The notes beneath the pieces were generated by a model. The model saw nothing but the letters and a program-made list of their open reading frames with translations, was not told where the DNA came from and did no database searches. Both the position numbers and the translations under genes were made by a program. Below are positions 43,419-52,787 of a stretch of 64,000 nucleotides of DNA, piece after piece; position 1 is the first letter of the stretch; each line of letters starts with the position of its first letter. Source of the stretch: Bacillus marasmi (GTDB taxonomy: Bacteria > Bacillota > Bacilli > Bacillales > Cytobacillaceae); assembly GCF_902168435.1 (NCBI RefSeq), contig NZ_LR656169.1, forward strand, positions 1-64,000, read 5' to 3'.

Positions 43419-44222
43419 TTAATTTGCTTCAGAATTGGAGGAATCATCATTGTCATCTATATTATCCTCGTTTTCTTCATCACCATATTTCTCTTCCCAT
43501 TCTTTTTCCTTTTTCAGTTTACGCTTATACACAATTTTAGAGAGATTTATACTGATCTCGTATAAGAACAATAATGGAACCGTTACTAGGAAATCAGACA
43601 TAAAGTCCGGTGGTGTAATTAAAATCGCAATAAACACCAAAACAAAATAAGCATATTTTCGAAGCTTTGTTAACACAAACGGATTAATAATCCCTAATGA
43701 GGTTAAAAACATAACGACTACTGGTAGTTCAAATAACACACCAAATGGTATTGTCATATTCATGACAAAACGGAAATACTTCTCCGCTGTGAAATTCGTG
43801 ACAAACATTTCTCCGCCCAGTTCTATTAAGAAACCTAATACTGTTGGAAAAATCACAAAATACCCAAATGCAATTCCAACAACAAATAGGATAAACAGAG
43901 CTGGAATATATGCTAAAGTTACTTTTATTTCATTCTTTCTTAATGCAGGTTTTACAAAAAGCCAAATTTGAGTTGCCAACACAGGTATTGTTAATGCAAT
44001 GGCTATTACCGATGCCAACATTAAATAAACCCAAACAATATCACTTGGCCCTAGAACGATTAGTTTAACATCCAAATCACGAACTAACCATTCGTAAACT
44101 TCTTGTACATACATAAATCCTACAATAAAAAACAGAATAAATGCAGCAACAGTAATGATTAATCGTTTTCGTAATTCATCTAAGTGTTCAATCAAATTCA
44201 ACTCTTTATCTTCCATATTCAA
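43419..44222 (-). CDS. tatC: Twin-arginine translocase subunit TatC
   Basis: A 267-residue six-span membrane protein that recognises twin-arginine signals. It has the N-terminal NLIEHLDELRKRLI and the third-loop FAYFVIFP-like FGYFVIFPTVLGF, with TPPDFMSDFL near the end. The acidic tail (DEENEDNIDDNDDSS) is usual for Bacillus TatC. Its position before the hydrogenase operon suggests service to HyaA. Confidence 0.95.
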   Translation of the reverse strand: MNMEDKELNLIEHLDELRKRLIITVAAFILFFIVGFMYVQEVYEWLVRDLDVKLIVLGPSDIVWVYLMLASVIAIALTIPVLATQIWLFVKPALRKNEIKVTLAYIPALFILFVVGIAFGYFVIFPTVLGFLIELGGEMFVTNFTAEKYFRFVMNMTIPFGVLFELPVVVMFLTSLGIINPFVLTKLRKYAYFVLVFIAILITPPDFMSDFLVTVPLLFLYEISINLSKIVYKRKLKKEKEWEEKYGDEENEDNIDDNDDSSNSEAN

Positions 44223-44318
44223 ACCCCTGCCAATAAAAATCTCATCGATGTAATCATATAAAGCTCCATCATAATGTATGGTTGCTTCTAACTAACTACA
44301 AATTACTATCTCTTTTCA

Positions 44319-44348
44319 AAAAAAGGGGTGTAAGATAAATCTTACACC
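44319..44348 (-). terminator. Terminator between tatA and tatC
   Basis: GGTGTAAG, loop ATTTAT, CTTACACC, then CCTTTTTTT on the minus strand, immediately after the tatA stop. tatA and tatC may therefore have separate transcripts. Confidence 0.9.
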
Positions 44349-44349
44349 T

Positions 44350-44544
44350 TTATTTTGTAGCTTTTTTCTTATCTTCTTCGAATTCTTCCATAACATCACT
44401 AGTAAGTTCGCGAGTAGATTTCTTGAATTCGCGTAATGTTTGACCAAAGGCACGACCGATCTCTGGTAATTTTTTTGGTCCAAAAATAATTAGGGCAAGA
44501 ACAAGGATTAAAATTAACCCAGGTACACCAATATTTGAAAGCAT
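44350..44544 (-). CDS. tatA: Twin-arginine translocase pore subunit TatA
   Basis: A 64-residue protein with one N-terminal span ([17 protein letters not shown]), the hinge [11 protein letters not shown] and an amphipathic helix. TatA polymerises into the Tat pore. The start at 44544 (MLSNIG) fits TatA proteins and has AGGGGATG upstream; an in-frame ATG six codons earlier is less likely. No tatB is present, as is typical for Bacillus. Confidence 0.95.
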   Translation of the reverse strand: MLSNIGVPGLILILVLALIIFGPKKLPEIGRAFGQTLREFKKSTRELTSDVMEEFEEDKKKATK

Positions 44545-44717
44545 GAGTACATCCCCTATCATTGAGTTAATATAATGCTACCATGATTATAGTATTAAAA
44601 CGCTTATTTGTATTGTTTGAAGAATAATGTTCACAATTTGTTCAAAAAAAGTAAGAATACTTCGTGATGTGTGACTTTTGATATTTATATTCTTTACTTA
44701 TTTTGGCTCAGATATTA

Positions 44718-45986
44718 CTATACAAGCAGATTAAATAAATGCTCGTTTTTATTAAGCTCTGTGAACGGGAAGCCTTTCTTTTGCATCCGCGTAATCAGCG
44801 CTTCATAATCATATGGATATTTCAATTCAATTCCAACTAACGCTGGACCATTTTCTTTATTATTTTTCTTTGTAAATTCAAACCGTACGATATCATCAGT
44901 TGGTCCTAAAACCTCATCAAGAAACTCTCTTAATGCTCCGGCACGTTGTGGGAAATTCACAATAAAATAATGTAATAATCCTTCATATTGCAGAGAACGT
45001 TCTTTAATTTCCTGCATTCTTGAAATATCATTATTCCCACCACTAATTACACATACGACCGTTTTGCCCTTAATTTCCTCTCGGTAAAAATCGAGGGCAG
45101 CAATTGGAATCGCTCCAGCTGGTTCCGCTACGATAGCATGTTCATTATAAAGCTCTAAAATGGTTGTACAAACTTTTCCTTCAGGAACTGCAATGATATC
45201 ATCCACCAAGCTTTGACAAATATCAAATGTCTTTTGACCTACACATTTTACCGCAGCTCCGTCGACGAAGCTGTCAATTTCATGTAACGTCGTTACTGCA
45301 TTATTATTTAACGAATACTTCATGGAGGCAGCACCTTCTGGTTCGACCCCAATCATTTTCGTTTGTGGTGAAACACTTTTTGTATAGGTAGCTAGTCCAG
45401 CCATTAAGCCGCCCCCACCGATAGTCCCGAAGATAAAGTCGATTGGGTCTTCAGAGTCCTGGAGGATTTCTACTGCGACTGTTCCTTGACCTGAGATAAC
45501 TCTTTCATCATCAAACGGATGGACAAACTGACGATTCTCCCGTTCTGAACAGGCTCTTGCTTCATTATAGGAGTCATCAAACGTGTCCCCTACTAAAATG
45601 ATTTCAACAAAATCTCTACCAAACATTTCAACTTGGCTGATTTTTTGTCTTGGCGTCGTGGTTGGCATATAGATTTTTCCGTGGACTTCTAATTGTCTGC
45701 ATGCAAAAGCTACGCCTTGAGCATGATTACCGGCGCTTGCACAAACTACACCATTGGCCAATTCCTCTTCAGTTAAAGTTTTCATCATATAATAAGCGCC
45801 ACGTAATTTGAATGATCGGACATGCTGTAAATCTTCACGCTTTAAATAAACATTACAATTGTATTTTTCGGATAACCGCTCATTTTTTTGTAATGGAGTA
45901 TGGGCAACGATATCCTTAAGTTTCTGGTTTGCAATGAGAATGTCTTCTACCTGCACCCATTTCTTTTTGACTACCTTTTGTTCCAT
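44718..45986 (-). CDS. ilvA: Threonine dehydratase, biosynthetic
   Basis: A 422-residue PLP enzyme that deaminates threonine to 2-oxobutanoate for isoleucine synthesis. The PLP lysine is in RSFKLRGAYY, and the glycine loop is TIGGGGLMAGL. One C-terminal ACT-like regulatory domain (about 335-422, LLHYFIVNFPQRAGALREFL) should mediate feedback by isoleucine. In B. subtilis ilvA sits close to ypmP-ypmQ; here the hydrogenase island separates them. No obvious terminator follows. Confidence 0.95.
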   Translation of the reverse strand: MEQKVVKKKWVQVEDILIANQKLKDIVAHTPLQKNERLSEKYNCNVYLKREDLQHVRSFKLRGAYYMMKTLTEEELANGVVCASAGNHAQGVAFACRQLEVHGKIYMPTTTPRQKISQVEMFGRDFVEIILVGDTFDDSYNEARACSERENRQFVHPFDDERVISGQGTVAVEILQDSEDPIDFIFGTIGGGGLMAGLATYTKSVSPQTKMIGVEPEGAASMKYSLNNNAVTTLHEIDSFVDGAAVKCVGQKTFDICQSLVDDIIAVPEGKVCTTILELYNEHAIVAEPAGAIPIAALDFYREEIKGKTVVCVISGGNNDISRMQEIKERSLQYEGLLHYFIVNFPQRAGALREFLDEVLGPTDDIVRFEFTKKNNKENGPALVGIELKYPYDYEALITRMQKKGFPFTELNKNEHLFNLLV

Positions 45987-46156
45987 ATCTTACCCTTCTT
46001 CCTTTTTTACCTTTATTAATATTCGTAAATTATACCACTTTGAAAGTTGATTTCAATGCTATTTTTTAAAAATTATAATTTTTACAACCATTTTTCGCGG
46101 ATATAACGCATGGCTATCAACATATACTAGTGAAAACGAAAATTGGGGTGAAAATA

Positions 46157-46399
46157 TTGGAATTCTCATTATGCAGCTTGGATAGTGCCTTGCCGGTAGA
46201 AATTACAATTGATGAAGATAATGGAAGATTTATGATTCGAAAAAGTGATACAAGCGGTGAGGTGTTTAACAGTCCAAGAGAGCTTATTGAATGGGTTAAA
46301 AAAAACCTCCGAGAAGATGAATTTTGCGATAGCCGTGAGTTTAAAGGGATGATGAGGAAGCTTGATTCGTACGATACTAGCTCCAGTCTTTTCGGATGA
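46157..46399 (+). CDS. Small acidic protein of unknown function
   Basis: An 80-residue acidic protein (SLDSALPVEITIDEDNGRFM, then FNSPRELIEWVKKNL). I do not recognise the family. The likely start is TTG at 46157, 6-7 bases after GGGGTG; a GTG at 46130 would add nine residues but has no site. It is divergent from ilvA and has a clear terminator, which supports a real gene. Confidence 0.6.
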   Translation: MEFSLCSLDSALPVEITIDEDNGRFMIRKSDTSGEVFNSPRELIEWVKKNLREDEFCDSREFKGMMRKLDSYDTSSSLFG

Positions 46400-46467
46400 G
46401 TTTAATTGTTTTTCTCCCGATACCAATATGTTACCCCAAATGACAATTTTATAAAGGGTCATCCATT

Positions 46468-46505
46468 GGTGTCATCAATTCACATATTGGTGACACTTTT
46501 TTTAT
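46468..46505 (+). terminator. Terminator after small acidic protein gene
   Basis: GGTGTCATCAAT pairs imperfectly with ATTGGTGACAC around a short loop, then seven T on the plus strand. Confidence 0.8.
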
Positions 46506-46514
46506 GATATTCGC

Positions 46515-46645
46515 CTATCGTTACCGCTAACCTCTTTTTTCCTCCGTGACGTGCACGATAGATTGTCTATCGTTACCGCGCTAAGCTTTTTTCACCTCTG
46601 ACGGGCACGATAGATCGTCTATCGTGTGATGGGCACAATAGCTCG
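46515..46645. repeat. Tandem array, 52-bp period, two and a half units
   Basis: Units begin with CTATCG at 46515, 46567 and 46619, exactly 52 bp apart. Each has CTATCGTTACCG, a pyrimidine run and GGCACGATAGA or a variant. At unit junctions ACGATAGA and TCTATCGT form an 8-bp inverted repeat. The period and the GTTACC/GGGCAC motifs match the array at 27829-28008. Confidence 0.85.
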
Positions 46646-46664
46646 CCCAAGCATACAAAACCAA

Positions 46665-46699
46665 GTTAAAAAAAGACTGTCCCGACTAATGGACAGTCT
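46665..46699 (-). terminator. Terminator after plsC
   Basis: AGACTGTCC and GGACAGTCT form a 9-bp stem, then seven T on the minus strand. Confidence 0.9.
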
Positions 46700-46707
46700 A
46701 TCTCATA

Positions 46708-47424
46708 TTATTTAGGTAAATGAGCTAAAATAACTTGCTTCGTTTCTTCTGCCAAGTCTTTTATTGACATTTGTTCAACAAGATGTGAGTCAATTGGTTT
46801 GGCAATCTTTAGCGTGATGGTGGCAGGTCGAACTAGATAATTATTCTTTTCAAATACGTCCGCTGTTCCGATGATGGCAATCGGTACAATTGGTACTTGA
46901 CCATCCATTGCAATACGGAAGCCTCCCGTTTTAAATTCACCTATAGGGCCACCCTTGCTTCTTGTTCCTTCTGGGAATAACACAAGCGAGTGACCCGATT
47001 TAACCGTTTCAATGGCTGCCTTTATCGTTTTTATTGCTTGTCTGCGGTCGGCACGGTCAAGAAACACGCAGTTCATTACCCTCATCCAATCTGACAGAAC
47101 AGGAACCTTACTTACTTCTATTTTTGAAATAAAACCAAATGGTTTATCGATGGACGATAAAAGAACAGGAATATCAAAATCACCTACATGGTTGCATACA
47201 ATAACAACTGGGCCGTCTGGAAGATTCTCCTTCCCCTCTACGATAATTTTTGACCCGGTTATTTTCATTATCGTACTTGACCACCGCTGCGGAATTTTAT
47301 GAATGATTGCATCCCTTTTTGCAGCTGGTACAGTCGGGTCTATCTTTTTCATTTTTGACAAAGTGGGGATACTGTATATTAAGAATCCAACAAAATAACT
47401 AAAAAAAGCAATTAATCGAAGCAT
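46708..47424 (-). CDS. plsC: 1-acyl-glycerol-3-phosphate acyltransferase
   Basis: A 238-residue membrane-associated enzyme that makes phosphatidic acid. The NHVGDFD motif (HX4D) near residue 81 and FPEGTRSKGG near 155 are the catalytic and phosphate-binding motifs. A hydrophobic front (LIAFFSYFVGFLIYSI) anchors it. It lies where B. subtilis has an acyltransferase-like gene before dfrA-thyB. Confidence 0.92.
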   Translation of the reverse strand: MLRLIAFFSYFVGFLIYSIPTLSKMKKIDPTVPAAKRDAIIHKIPQRWSSTIMKITGSKIIVEGKENLPDGPVVIVCNHVGDFDIPVLLSSIDKPFGFISKIEVSKVPVLSDWMRVMNCVFLDRADRRQAIKTIKAAIETVKSGHSLVLFPEGTRSKGGPIGEFKTGGFRIAMDGQVPIVPIAIIGTADVFEKNNYLVRPATITLKIAKPIDSHLVEQMSIKDLAEETKQVILAHLPK

Positions 47425-47512
47425 ATGACCAACCTCCTAAATGTGCAACCTCCATTATAAAGCAAAATGAGGTATCACCTGAGTGACAAAAATCTGAAAG
47501 TTTATAAGACCA

Positions 47513-47545
47513 CAAAAAACCAGGGTAGCTAAAATAGCCGCCCTG
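47513..47545 (-). terminator. Terminator after dfrA
   Basis: CAGGG and CCCTG close a longer imperfect stem (GGCTATTTTAGCT inside), followed by GTTTTTTG on the minus strand. Confidence 0.7.
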
Positions 47546-47564
47546 ATTTGGTTTATCTCTTCGT

Positions 47565-48053
47565 CTACTTTCGTTCGTAAATGCAAAATTCATAATCGAA
47601 TGGATTTTTGTCATCCTTTATGCCTGGTTCTTGGAATATAGCCTTCCATTCTTCCATATTAATTTCCGGAAAATACGTGTCGCCAGGGAATGTATGATGA
47701 ATCATTGTAATATAAAGACGGTCCGCATATGGAAATACTGCCGAAAAGATTTCCGCACCGCCAATAACGAAAACTTCACCATCAGCAAACTGTTTTGAAT
47801 AGTTGATGAAGTCTTCTACGGAATGTAGCACAGTGCAGCCTTCACTTGTAAAATCAAGGCTTCTGGTTATGATGATATTTTCTCTTCCTGGCAATGGTCG
47901 TCCGATTGATTCATGGGTTTTTCGTCCCATTGCAATTGGGCGCCCCATCGTAGTCCGCTTAAAAAACTTCAAATCCTCTGGTAAATGCCAAGGCAACTGA
48001 TTATCCTTGCCTATTACACGGTTTTCATCCATCGCCCAAATTAATGAAATCAT
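47565..48053 (-). CDS. dfrA: Dihydrofolate reductase
   Basis: A 162-residue chromosomal [35 protein letters not shown] has the NADPH and folate contacts, and VIGGAEIF is the later NADPH loop. It regenerates tetrahydrofolate used up by thymidylate synthase, whose gene overlaps it by four bases upstream. Confidence 0.96.
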   Translation of the reverse strand: MISLIWAMDENRVIGKDNQLPWHLPEDLKFFKRTTMGRPIAMGRKTHESIGRPLPGRENIIITRSLDFTSEGCTVLHSVEDFINYSKQFADGEVFVIGGAEIFSAVFPYADRLYITMIHHTFPGDTYFPEINMEEWKAIFQEPGIKDDKNPFDYEFCIYERK

Positions 48054-48844
48054 ACGCTCACAACTCCCTTAATATGAGGATGTGGATCATAACCCTCTAA
48101 GGAAAAATCTTCATATTCAAAGCTAAAAATATCCTTTACATCAGGATTTAGTTTCATGATCGGCAATTGACGCGGTTCTCTAGTAAGTTGGAGTTTAACT
48201 TGTTCAAGGTGATTCAAATAAATATGTGCATCACCAAAAGTATGAACAAACTCCCCAAGCTCAAGATCACAAACCTGTGCAATCATCATTGTAAGCAGTG
48301 CATATGAAGCAATATTAAACGGCACCCCTAGGAATACGTCGGCCGAACGTTGATAAAGCTGGCATGACAACTTGCCATCCGCAACGTAAAACTGGAACAT
48401 GCAATGACATGGGGGCAACGCCATCTTTGGTACTTCAGCAACATTCCACGCATTAACGATTAATCGTCGTGAATCTGGATTATTTTTCAATTGGTTGATT
48501 AAGTCAGTAATTTGGTCAACAGTTTGACCATCCGCACCAGTCCAAGACCGCCATTGATGTCCATACACCGGGCCAAGGTTGCCTTGTTCGTCAGCCCATT
48601 CATTCCAAATTCTAACACCATTGTCATTTAAATATTTAATATTGGTATCACCATTTAAAAACCAAATCAATTCATGGATAATTGATTTTAAATGTAGCTT
48701 TTTTGTTGTTAATACCGGAAATCCTTTTTGTAGGTCAAATCTCATTTGGTGACCAAAAATACTAATCGTTCCAGTACCTGTACGATCTTCCTTTTTCACG
48801 CCATTGTTTAATATTTCCGTACACAATTGTAAATATTGTTCCAT
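48050..48844 (-). CDS. thyA: Thymidylate synthase
   Basis: A 264-residue enzyme converting dUMP to dTMP. The catalytic Cys is in [12 protein letters not shown], with the dUMP-binding [19 protein letters not shown]. Its length is that of the E. coli ThyA/B. subtilis ThyB type rather than the longer phage-like ThyA of B. subtilis. It forms an operon with dfrA. Confidence 0.96.
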   Translation of the reverse strand: MEQYLQLCTEILNNGVKKEDRTGTGTISIFGHQMRFDLQKGFPVLTTKKLHLKSIIHELIWFLNGDTNIKYLNDNGVRIWNEWADEQGNLGPVYGHQWRSWTGADGQTVDQITDLINQLKNNPDSRRLIVNAWNVAEVPKMALPPCHCMFQFYVADGKLSCQLYQRSADVFLGVPFNIASYALLTMMIAQVCDLELGEFVHTFGDAHIYLNHLEQVKLQLTREPRQLPIMKLNPDVKDIFSFEYEDFSLEGYDPHPHIKGVVSV

Positions 48845-48922
48845 TTAAAACACACCTTTTCTGACGAATCATTGTATGAAAACACATATAGTTTTTATTT
48901 TAGCGTTAACGGAGAATAAAAA

Positions 48923-49624
48923 CTAGGATAAGCTCTCAAAAAAAGTGAACGTTTTCGGAGCTTTCTTTTTTAGTAGTTGCTTGGAGGATTCCCCCAAATA
49001 ATACATTGCAAACGTTTCGGCAAAGTACTCCTCTGGAAACGATAAATAATATGATTTCCCTGGGAACAACTTGTTTTTTTCTTGATTCCAAATATCTAAA
49101 AATACTGGATTGGAGCGCATTTCATCATAGACATAACGGTCGATTGAATGCGCTAATTCGTGAAGCTCTAAATTAATGGATCCATGACCGTTCCCTTTTT
49201 CACTCGCACCAATTTTAACCAAAACCGTTTTACTCCCGCCAACTCCAGGTACTTCATCCCATGTCTTTTTACTGGAATAACCTCTTGGGATTACCCCTTT
49301 AAGATGGGTAGCAGTTGGTTGATCAGTAAGTTTCCCCTCAAATAAATGAACCTGTATCCCTGCTTGATTTATTTTTGCTAAAATAGGACTAGGAAGCTTG
49401 TCCAAGCGTGTTACAATGGCTTGAGCCTCCTTGATGTTAAAGCCGTCCTCTGGTAGGTAAATGATTTCACCTAGTAAGTCAGCAGAACGCAGCCTCATTA
49501 TTTGAGTTTCTGGTAAAGTTTGATTAAAATTCTTGAGGGAAACTCCAGTTTCACCAGCCTGAATATGACCAAATAAGGGAATGGAGAAAGCAATAATCAG
49601 GATGATAAGAAGAAATTTACGCAT
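48923..49624 (-). CDS. Secreted zinc protease, Pro-Pro endopeptidase / lethal-factor-like
   Basis: A 233-residue exported protein. Residues 1-23 form a signal peptide (FLLIILIIAFSIPLFGHIQA). The catalytic motif HELAH is at 155-159, and Glu203 in FAETFAMYY is the probable third zinc ligand. The size and layout match the ATLF-like Pro-Pro endopeptidases (PPEP-1 of Clostridioides difficile, PPEP-2 of Paenibacillus alvei), which cut between prolines in surface proteins. No Pro-rich surface protein gene is adjacent, so the substrate is unknown. Confidence 0.8.
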   Translation of the reverse strand: MRKFLLIILIIAFSIPLFGHIQAGETGVSLKNFNQTLPETQIMRLRSADLLGEIIYLPEDGFNIKEAQAIVTRLDKLPSPILAKINQAGIQVHLFEGKLTDQPTATHLKGVIPRGYSSKKTWDEVPGVGGSKTVLVKIGASEKGNGHGSINLELHELAHSIDRYVYDEMRSNPVFLDIWNQEKNKLFPGKSYYLSFPEEYFAETFAMYYLGESSKQLLKKKAPKTFTFFESLS

Positions 49625-49658
49625 ATGCTTCTCCTTTCAATAATATTGGAGGTTTTAG

Positions 49659-50063
49659 ATGATTGAGAGAATAGACGAAGAGCACGTATTGTACGCAGTC
49701 CATCTTCAGTTAGAACAGGATCACCTCATCACTGTTGGCAAACTAGGAACCTATCAGTTTAAAAAAGGGACATATATTTATGTCGGCAGTGCAAAACGAG
49801 CGATTCGTGCTCGCTTGAATCGACATAAAAAGAAGGAGAAGGTAACCCGATGGCATATTGATTATTTGCGCCCTTTTTGCGAGATTACTAAAATTATAAC
49901 ATACGAGCTTGGTGACGGAGAGTGTAGCCTTGCTGAGAAAATAAGGAAAACCTATAACGGCACGTTTCCAATCCAGAGATTTGGAGCATCTGATTGCAAG
50001 TGCCCATCACATTTGATTTACTTATGTGATGGGGAAAATAAAAAAGAGCAGCCACAACCATAA
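49659..50063 (+). CDS. GIY-YIG-like protein (DUF123, Uri type)
   Basis: A 134-residue protein with GTYIYVGSAKRAIRARLNRH, the GIY-YIG-related motif of the COG1833 group, then TRWHIDYL and a cysteine pair (SDCKCPSHLIYL). Family members are presumed nucleases; no cellular role is established to my knowledge. GGAGG lies upstream of the ATG. It is divergent from the protease gene. Confidence 0.8.
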   Translation: MIERIDEEHVLYAVHLQLEQDHLITVGKLGTYQFKKGTYIYVGSAKRAIRARLNRHKKKEKVTRWHIDYLRPFCEITKIITYELGDGECSLAEKIRKTYNGTFPIQRFGASDCKCPSHLIYLCDGENKKEQPQP

Positions 50064-50085
50064 TGGTTGTGGCTGCTCTTATGAT
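50040..50085. terminator. Bidirectional terminator
   Basis: AAGAGCAGCCACAACCA pairs with TGGTTGTGGCTGCTCTT, a 17-bp near-perfect stem with A and T tracts outside, between two converging genes. Confidence 0.92.
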
Positions 50086-50097
50086 TAAAGCGGGATA

Positions 50098-50862
50098 TTA
50101 ACTACCAGGCTGACTGCTTGTCTTTTTTTTCTTCGTAAAATGAATCACAAAAGTAGCACCAAAGGTAATTAACAGAATGACAAAGAAATAAATATGGTCA
50201 ATATGAAGACCAAAAACACCTAGAAGCATTTTGACTGCGATAATTAATATCAGGATATATGCTGTTGCTTCAAGCTCAGGTATGCGGTCTATAAGCTTTA
50301 GAAAAACACCGGCAACTCCCCTCATCATGAGGACACCTAAGATTCCACCCATTAATAATACCCATACCTCGGTGCTAATACCGAATGCAGCAAGTACGCT
50401 GTCTACAGAAAAGGCAATATCCATTAATTCGACTGATACCACCGTACCCCAGAAAGTACCAAAGAGTCTAAACAGTAAGCCGTTTTGATTTAAGCCTTCG
50501 ACCTCTTCTTCCACATGGACATCCTTTTTCCTATCAATAAAATATTTGATGGCTAACCAGGCTAGATAGCCTGCTCCAAGTACCTTAACCCACCAAAGCT
50601 TGATTAAATATACGCCAACACCAATGGCGATGAAGCGGAAGGTATATGCCCCTAACAAGCCATAAAACAATGCTTTCCGACGTTGTTTTTCAGGCAAATG
50701 TTTAACCATAACTGCGAGTACAAGAGCGTTATCTGCAGATAAGAGTCCTTCGAGAACAACTAATGTACCGATAAGTCCCCAGCTCACTGGATCAGTTAAT
50801 ACCTGTATCCACATATTCAAATCAAAAAATTGAGCATATGTGTCTAAAAAGCCTTGAATCAT
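50098..50862 (-). CDS. TerC family membrane protein
   Basis: A 254-residue protein with about seven spans. It has the TerC motifs EGLLSADNALVLAVMVKHLP and ELMDIAFSVDSVLAAFG, whose acidic residues lie in the membrane. TerC proteins in Bacillus export manganese and help metallate secreted enzymes. An mntR gene lies 12 kb away, but no MntR-type operator was recognised here. Confidence 0.9.
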   Translation of the reverse strand: MIQGFLDTYAQFFDLNMWIQVLTDPVSWGLIGTLVVLEGLLSADNALVLAVMVKHLPEKQRRKALFYGLLGAYTFRFIAIGVGVYLIKLWWVKVLGAGYLAWLAIKYFIDRKKDVHVEEEVEGLNQNGLLFRLFGTFWGTVVSVELMDIAFSVDSVLAAFGISTEVWVLLMGGILGVLMMRGVAGVFLKLIDRIPELEATAYILILIIAVKMLLGVFGLHIDHIYFFVILLITFGATFVIHFTKKKKTSSQPGS

Positions 50863-50957
50863 TTATAAAGCTCCCCAATCATTACTATCTATTGTGTACG
50901 AAGTTCTAGTTGTATCATAGTTTTTTCATTACATTTATAATGCCATTTTCGAGTGTA

Positions 50958-51584
50958 TTAACTCATCCAATTTGGAGGGGTATTTTTTGCCCAGTAAATC
51001 GAACCTAAATCGTGATGGGTTTGATAATCATCATGATGGGTGTGGTAATGGAAATTAAACCAATATCCCTCATGCGGCGGTTGGTCACGACGCACATGGA
51101 ATCGGATCACATCTTCACCTGTTTTTTCATCTTTTATATGGAAAATCTTTTCTGATTTCCCTTTTCCAGGTTCCTCCGAAATTGCTAAATGGACTAGATC
51201 CTCTTCAGGGTATTGCTCTGCGACAATCCCTATTACCTTCTCGATATTAGGTAAAATGAAATCTTCAAATTCATTTTCAATTTTTGGCTTAATTCGCTCA
51301 CCAAATTTTTGAAAGGAAAGCTCTTTTGCATCCTTTACACGTAATTGTACCCATTTTTGCCTGTTTGACTGCAGATTTTCTTCACTTTCAATTAACAAAC
51401 CTTCTTGAAGTTCATCTACAAGAGCGATGGATACCGTATCAGCGCTATTTTGCTCATAAGTATCGCGCTCTAAAGTTTTCTGAGCGCCAGCTTTATCAAT
51501 TAAAAGCGATTGCGGTGGAGCAACAAGTCCAAATGTAAGCACAGAAATTAATACGACGAGCGACTTTTGCAACCATTTTGGCAT
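50958..51584 (-). CDS. ypjP: YpjP family exported protein
   Basis: A 208-residue protein with an N-terminal signal or anchor (SLVVLISVLTFGLVAPPQSL) and a His-rich end (FHYHTHHDDYQTHHDLGSIY, ending NTPPNWMS) characteristic of YpjP. It lies near thyA-dfrA, as in B. subtilis. The His cluster might bind metal. Function is unknown. Confidence 0.88.
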   Translation of the reverse strand: MPKWLQKSLVVLISVLTFGLVAPPQSLLIDKAGAQKTLERDTYEQNSADTVSIALVDELQEGLLIESEENLQSNRQKWVQLRVKDAKELSFQKFGERIKPKIENEFEDFILPNIEKVIGIVAEQYPEEDLVHLAISEEPGKGKSEKIFHIKDEKTGEDVIRFHVRRDQPPHEGYWFNFHYHTHHDDYQTHHDLGSIYWAKNTPPNWMS

Positions 51585-51614
51585 GGACTAATAGCTCCTT
51601 TCATAGCTGTTTGT

Positions 51615-52787
51615 TCACTTGAGTTTTAATATTCCACTGCTCTCGATATTTTGTAATGCTTTTATTATTTCAGAATTTGGCTGTACGAGAGCAATTCGAA
51701 CATAGCCTTCTCCCCAACGACCAAAAGCATTTCCTGGTGTTACCACCACATTTGCCTTTTCAATCAACTGCATCGTAAATTCCATTGACGTAAAACCTTT
51801 CGGGATTTTCGCCCAAATAAACATAGATGCTTTAGGACTTTCTATTTCCCAACCAAGCTGCTTCAAGCCATTTACTAATAAATCTCGACGTTGTTTATAT
51901 ATGTTTCGATTATGGTCAAGATAGTCAGAAGTATCAGTTAATGCAAGACACGCAGCTGCTTGAACAGGTAAAAATACCCCGTAATCTAAATTCGTCTTTA
52001 GTTGATTTAGCATGCTTACGAGTTTAGGATTACCGACTGCATAAGCAATTCGACAACCGGCCATAGAAAAGCTTTTTGATAGTGAATTCATTTCAATACC
52101 AACTTCCTTGGCTCCAGGAGTTGATAAAAAGCTAATCGGCTTTTCGTCAAAATAAAGCTCAGAATAAGCAAAATCATGAAGGACAATGATATTATGCTGC
52201 TTTGCAAACGCAACAACTTGCTTAAAAAATTCTGGTGTGGCCATTGCTGGAACCGGATTGCCTGGAAAATTTAGTATCATCAACTTAGTTTTGCAAAGAA
52301 CCTCTTCAGGAATTGCCGTCAAATCAGGCAAAAAGTCATTTTCTGCTAGCAAAGGCATTGGATAAATTTCCGCCTCCGCCAATTTCGCTCCCGCAAAATA
52401 AGCGGTGTAACCTGGATCTGGGACGAGAATATAATCCCCTCGGTTACATAATACTAACGGTAAATGGACCAAGCCGTCTTGTGAGCCCATCAGCATGACT
52501 ACTTCATCATTTGAATTGATATCAACAGAAAAGCTTCGCTGATAATATTGTGCAACCGCCTGATGAAACTCAACAGTACCTGCCAAGGAATAAGCATAAG
52601 CGTTCTCATTGGTGACCAATTGCGCTAATTTTTGTTGGACAAAATCGGGAGGGGGAAGATCTGGACTCCCAATACTTAAATCAATTACTTGATAGCCTAA
52701 AGAAAGCTGTCTTTTTTTCAATTGTGTTAATTCTGCAAATACACTTTGTGTAAAGGCATTCATCCGCTCAGCGGAATGGATTTTCAT
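51615..52787 (-). CDS. Class I/II PLP aminotransferase
   Basis: A 390-residue fold-type I aminotransferase: SIGSPDLPPPDFV at the N-terminus, LNFPGNPVPA, and the Schiff-base lysine in SLSKSFSMAGCR. It resembles the LL-diaminopimelate/alanine aminotransferase-like group. The exact substrate cannot be told from sequence. The gene stands alone. Confidence 0.88.
   Translation of the reverse strand: MKIHSAERMNAFTQSVFAELTQLKKRQLSLGYQVIDLSIGSPDLPPPDFVQQKLAQLVTNENAYAYSLAGTVEFHQAVAQYYQRSFSVDINSNDEVVMLMGSQDGLVHLPLVLCNRGDYILVPDPGYTAYFAGAKLAEAEIYPMPLLAENDFLPDLTAIPEEVLCKTKLMILNFPGNPVPAMATPEFFKQVVAFAKQHNIIVLHDFAYSELYFDEKPISFLSTPGAKEVGIEMNSLSKSFSMAGCRIAYAVGNPKLVSMLNQLKTNLDYGVFLPVQAAACLALTDTSDYLDHNRNIYKQRRDLLVNGLKQLGWEIESPKASMFIWAKIPKGFTSMEFTMQLIEKANVVVTPGNAFGRWGEGYVRIALVQPNSEIIKALQNIESSGILKLK

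Larger units (their letters stand above)
46400..46707. other. Spacer with terminators and 52-bp repeats
   Basis: About 308 bases without a gene, holding the terminator of the small acidic gene, the second 52-bp repeat array and the plsC terminator. Confidence 0.7.
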
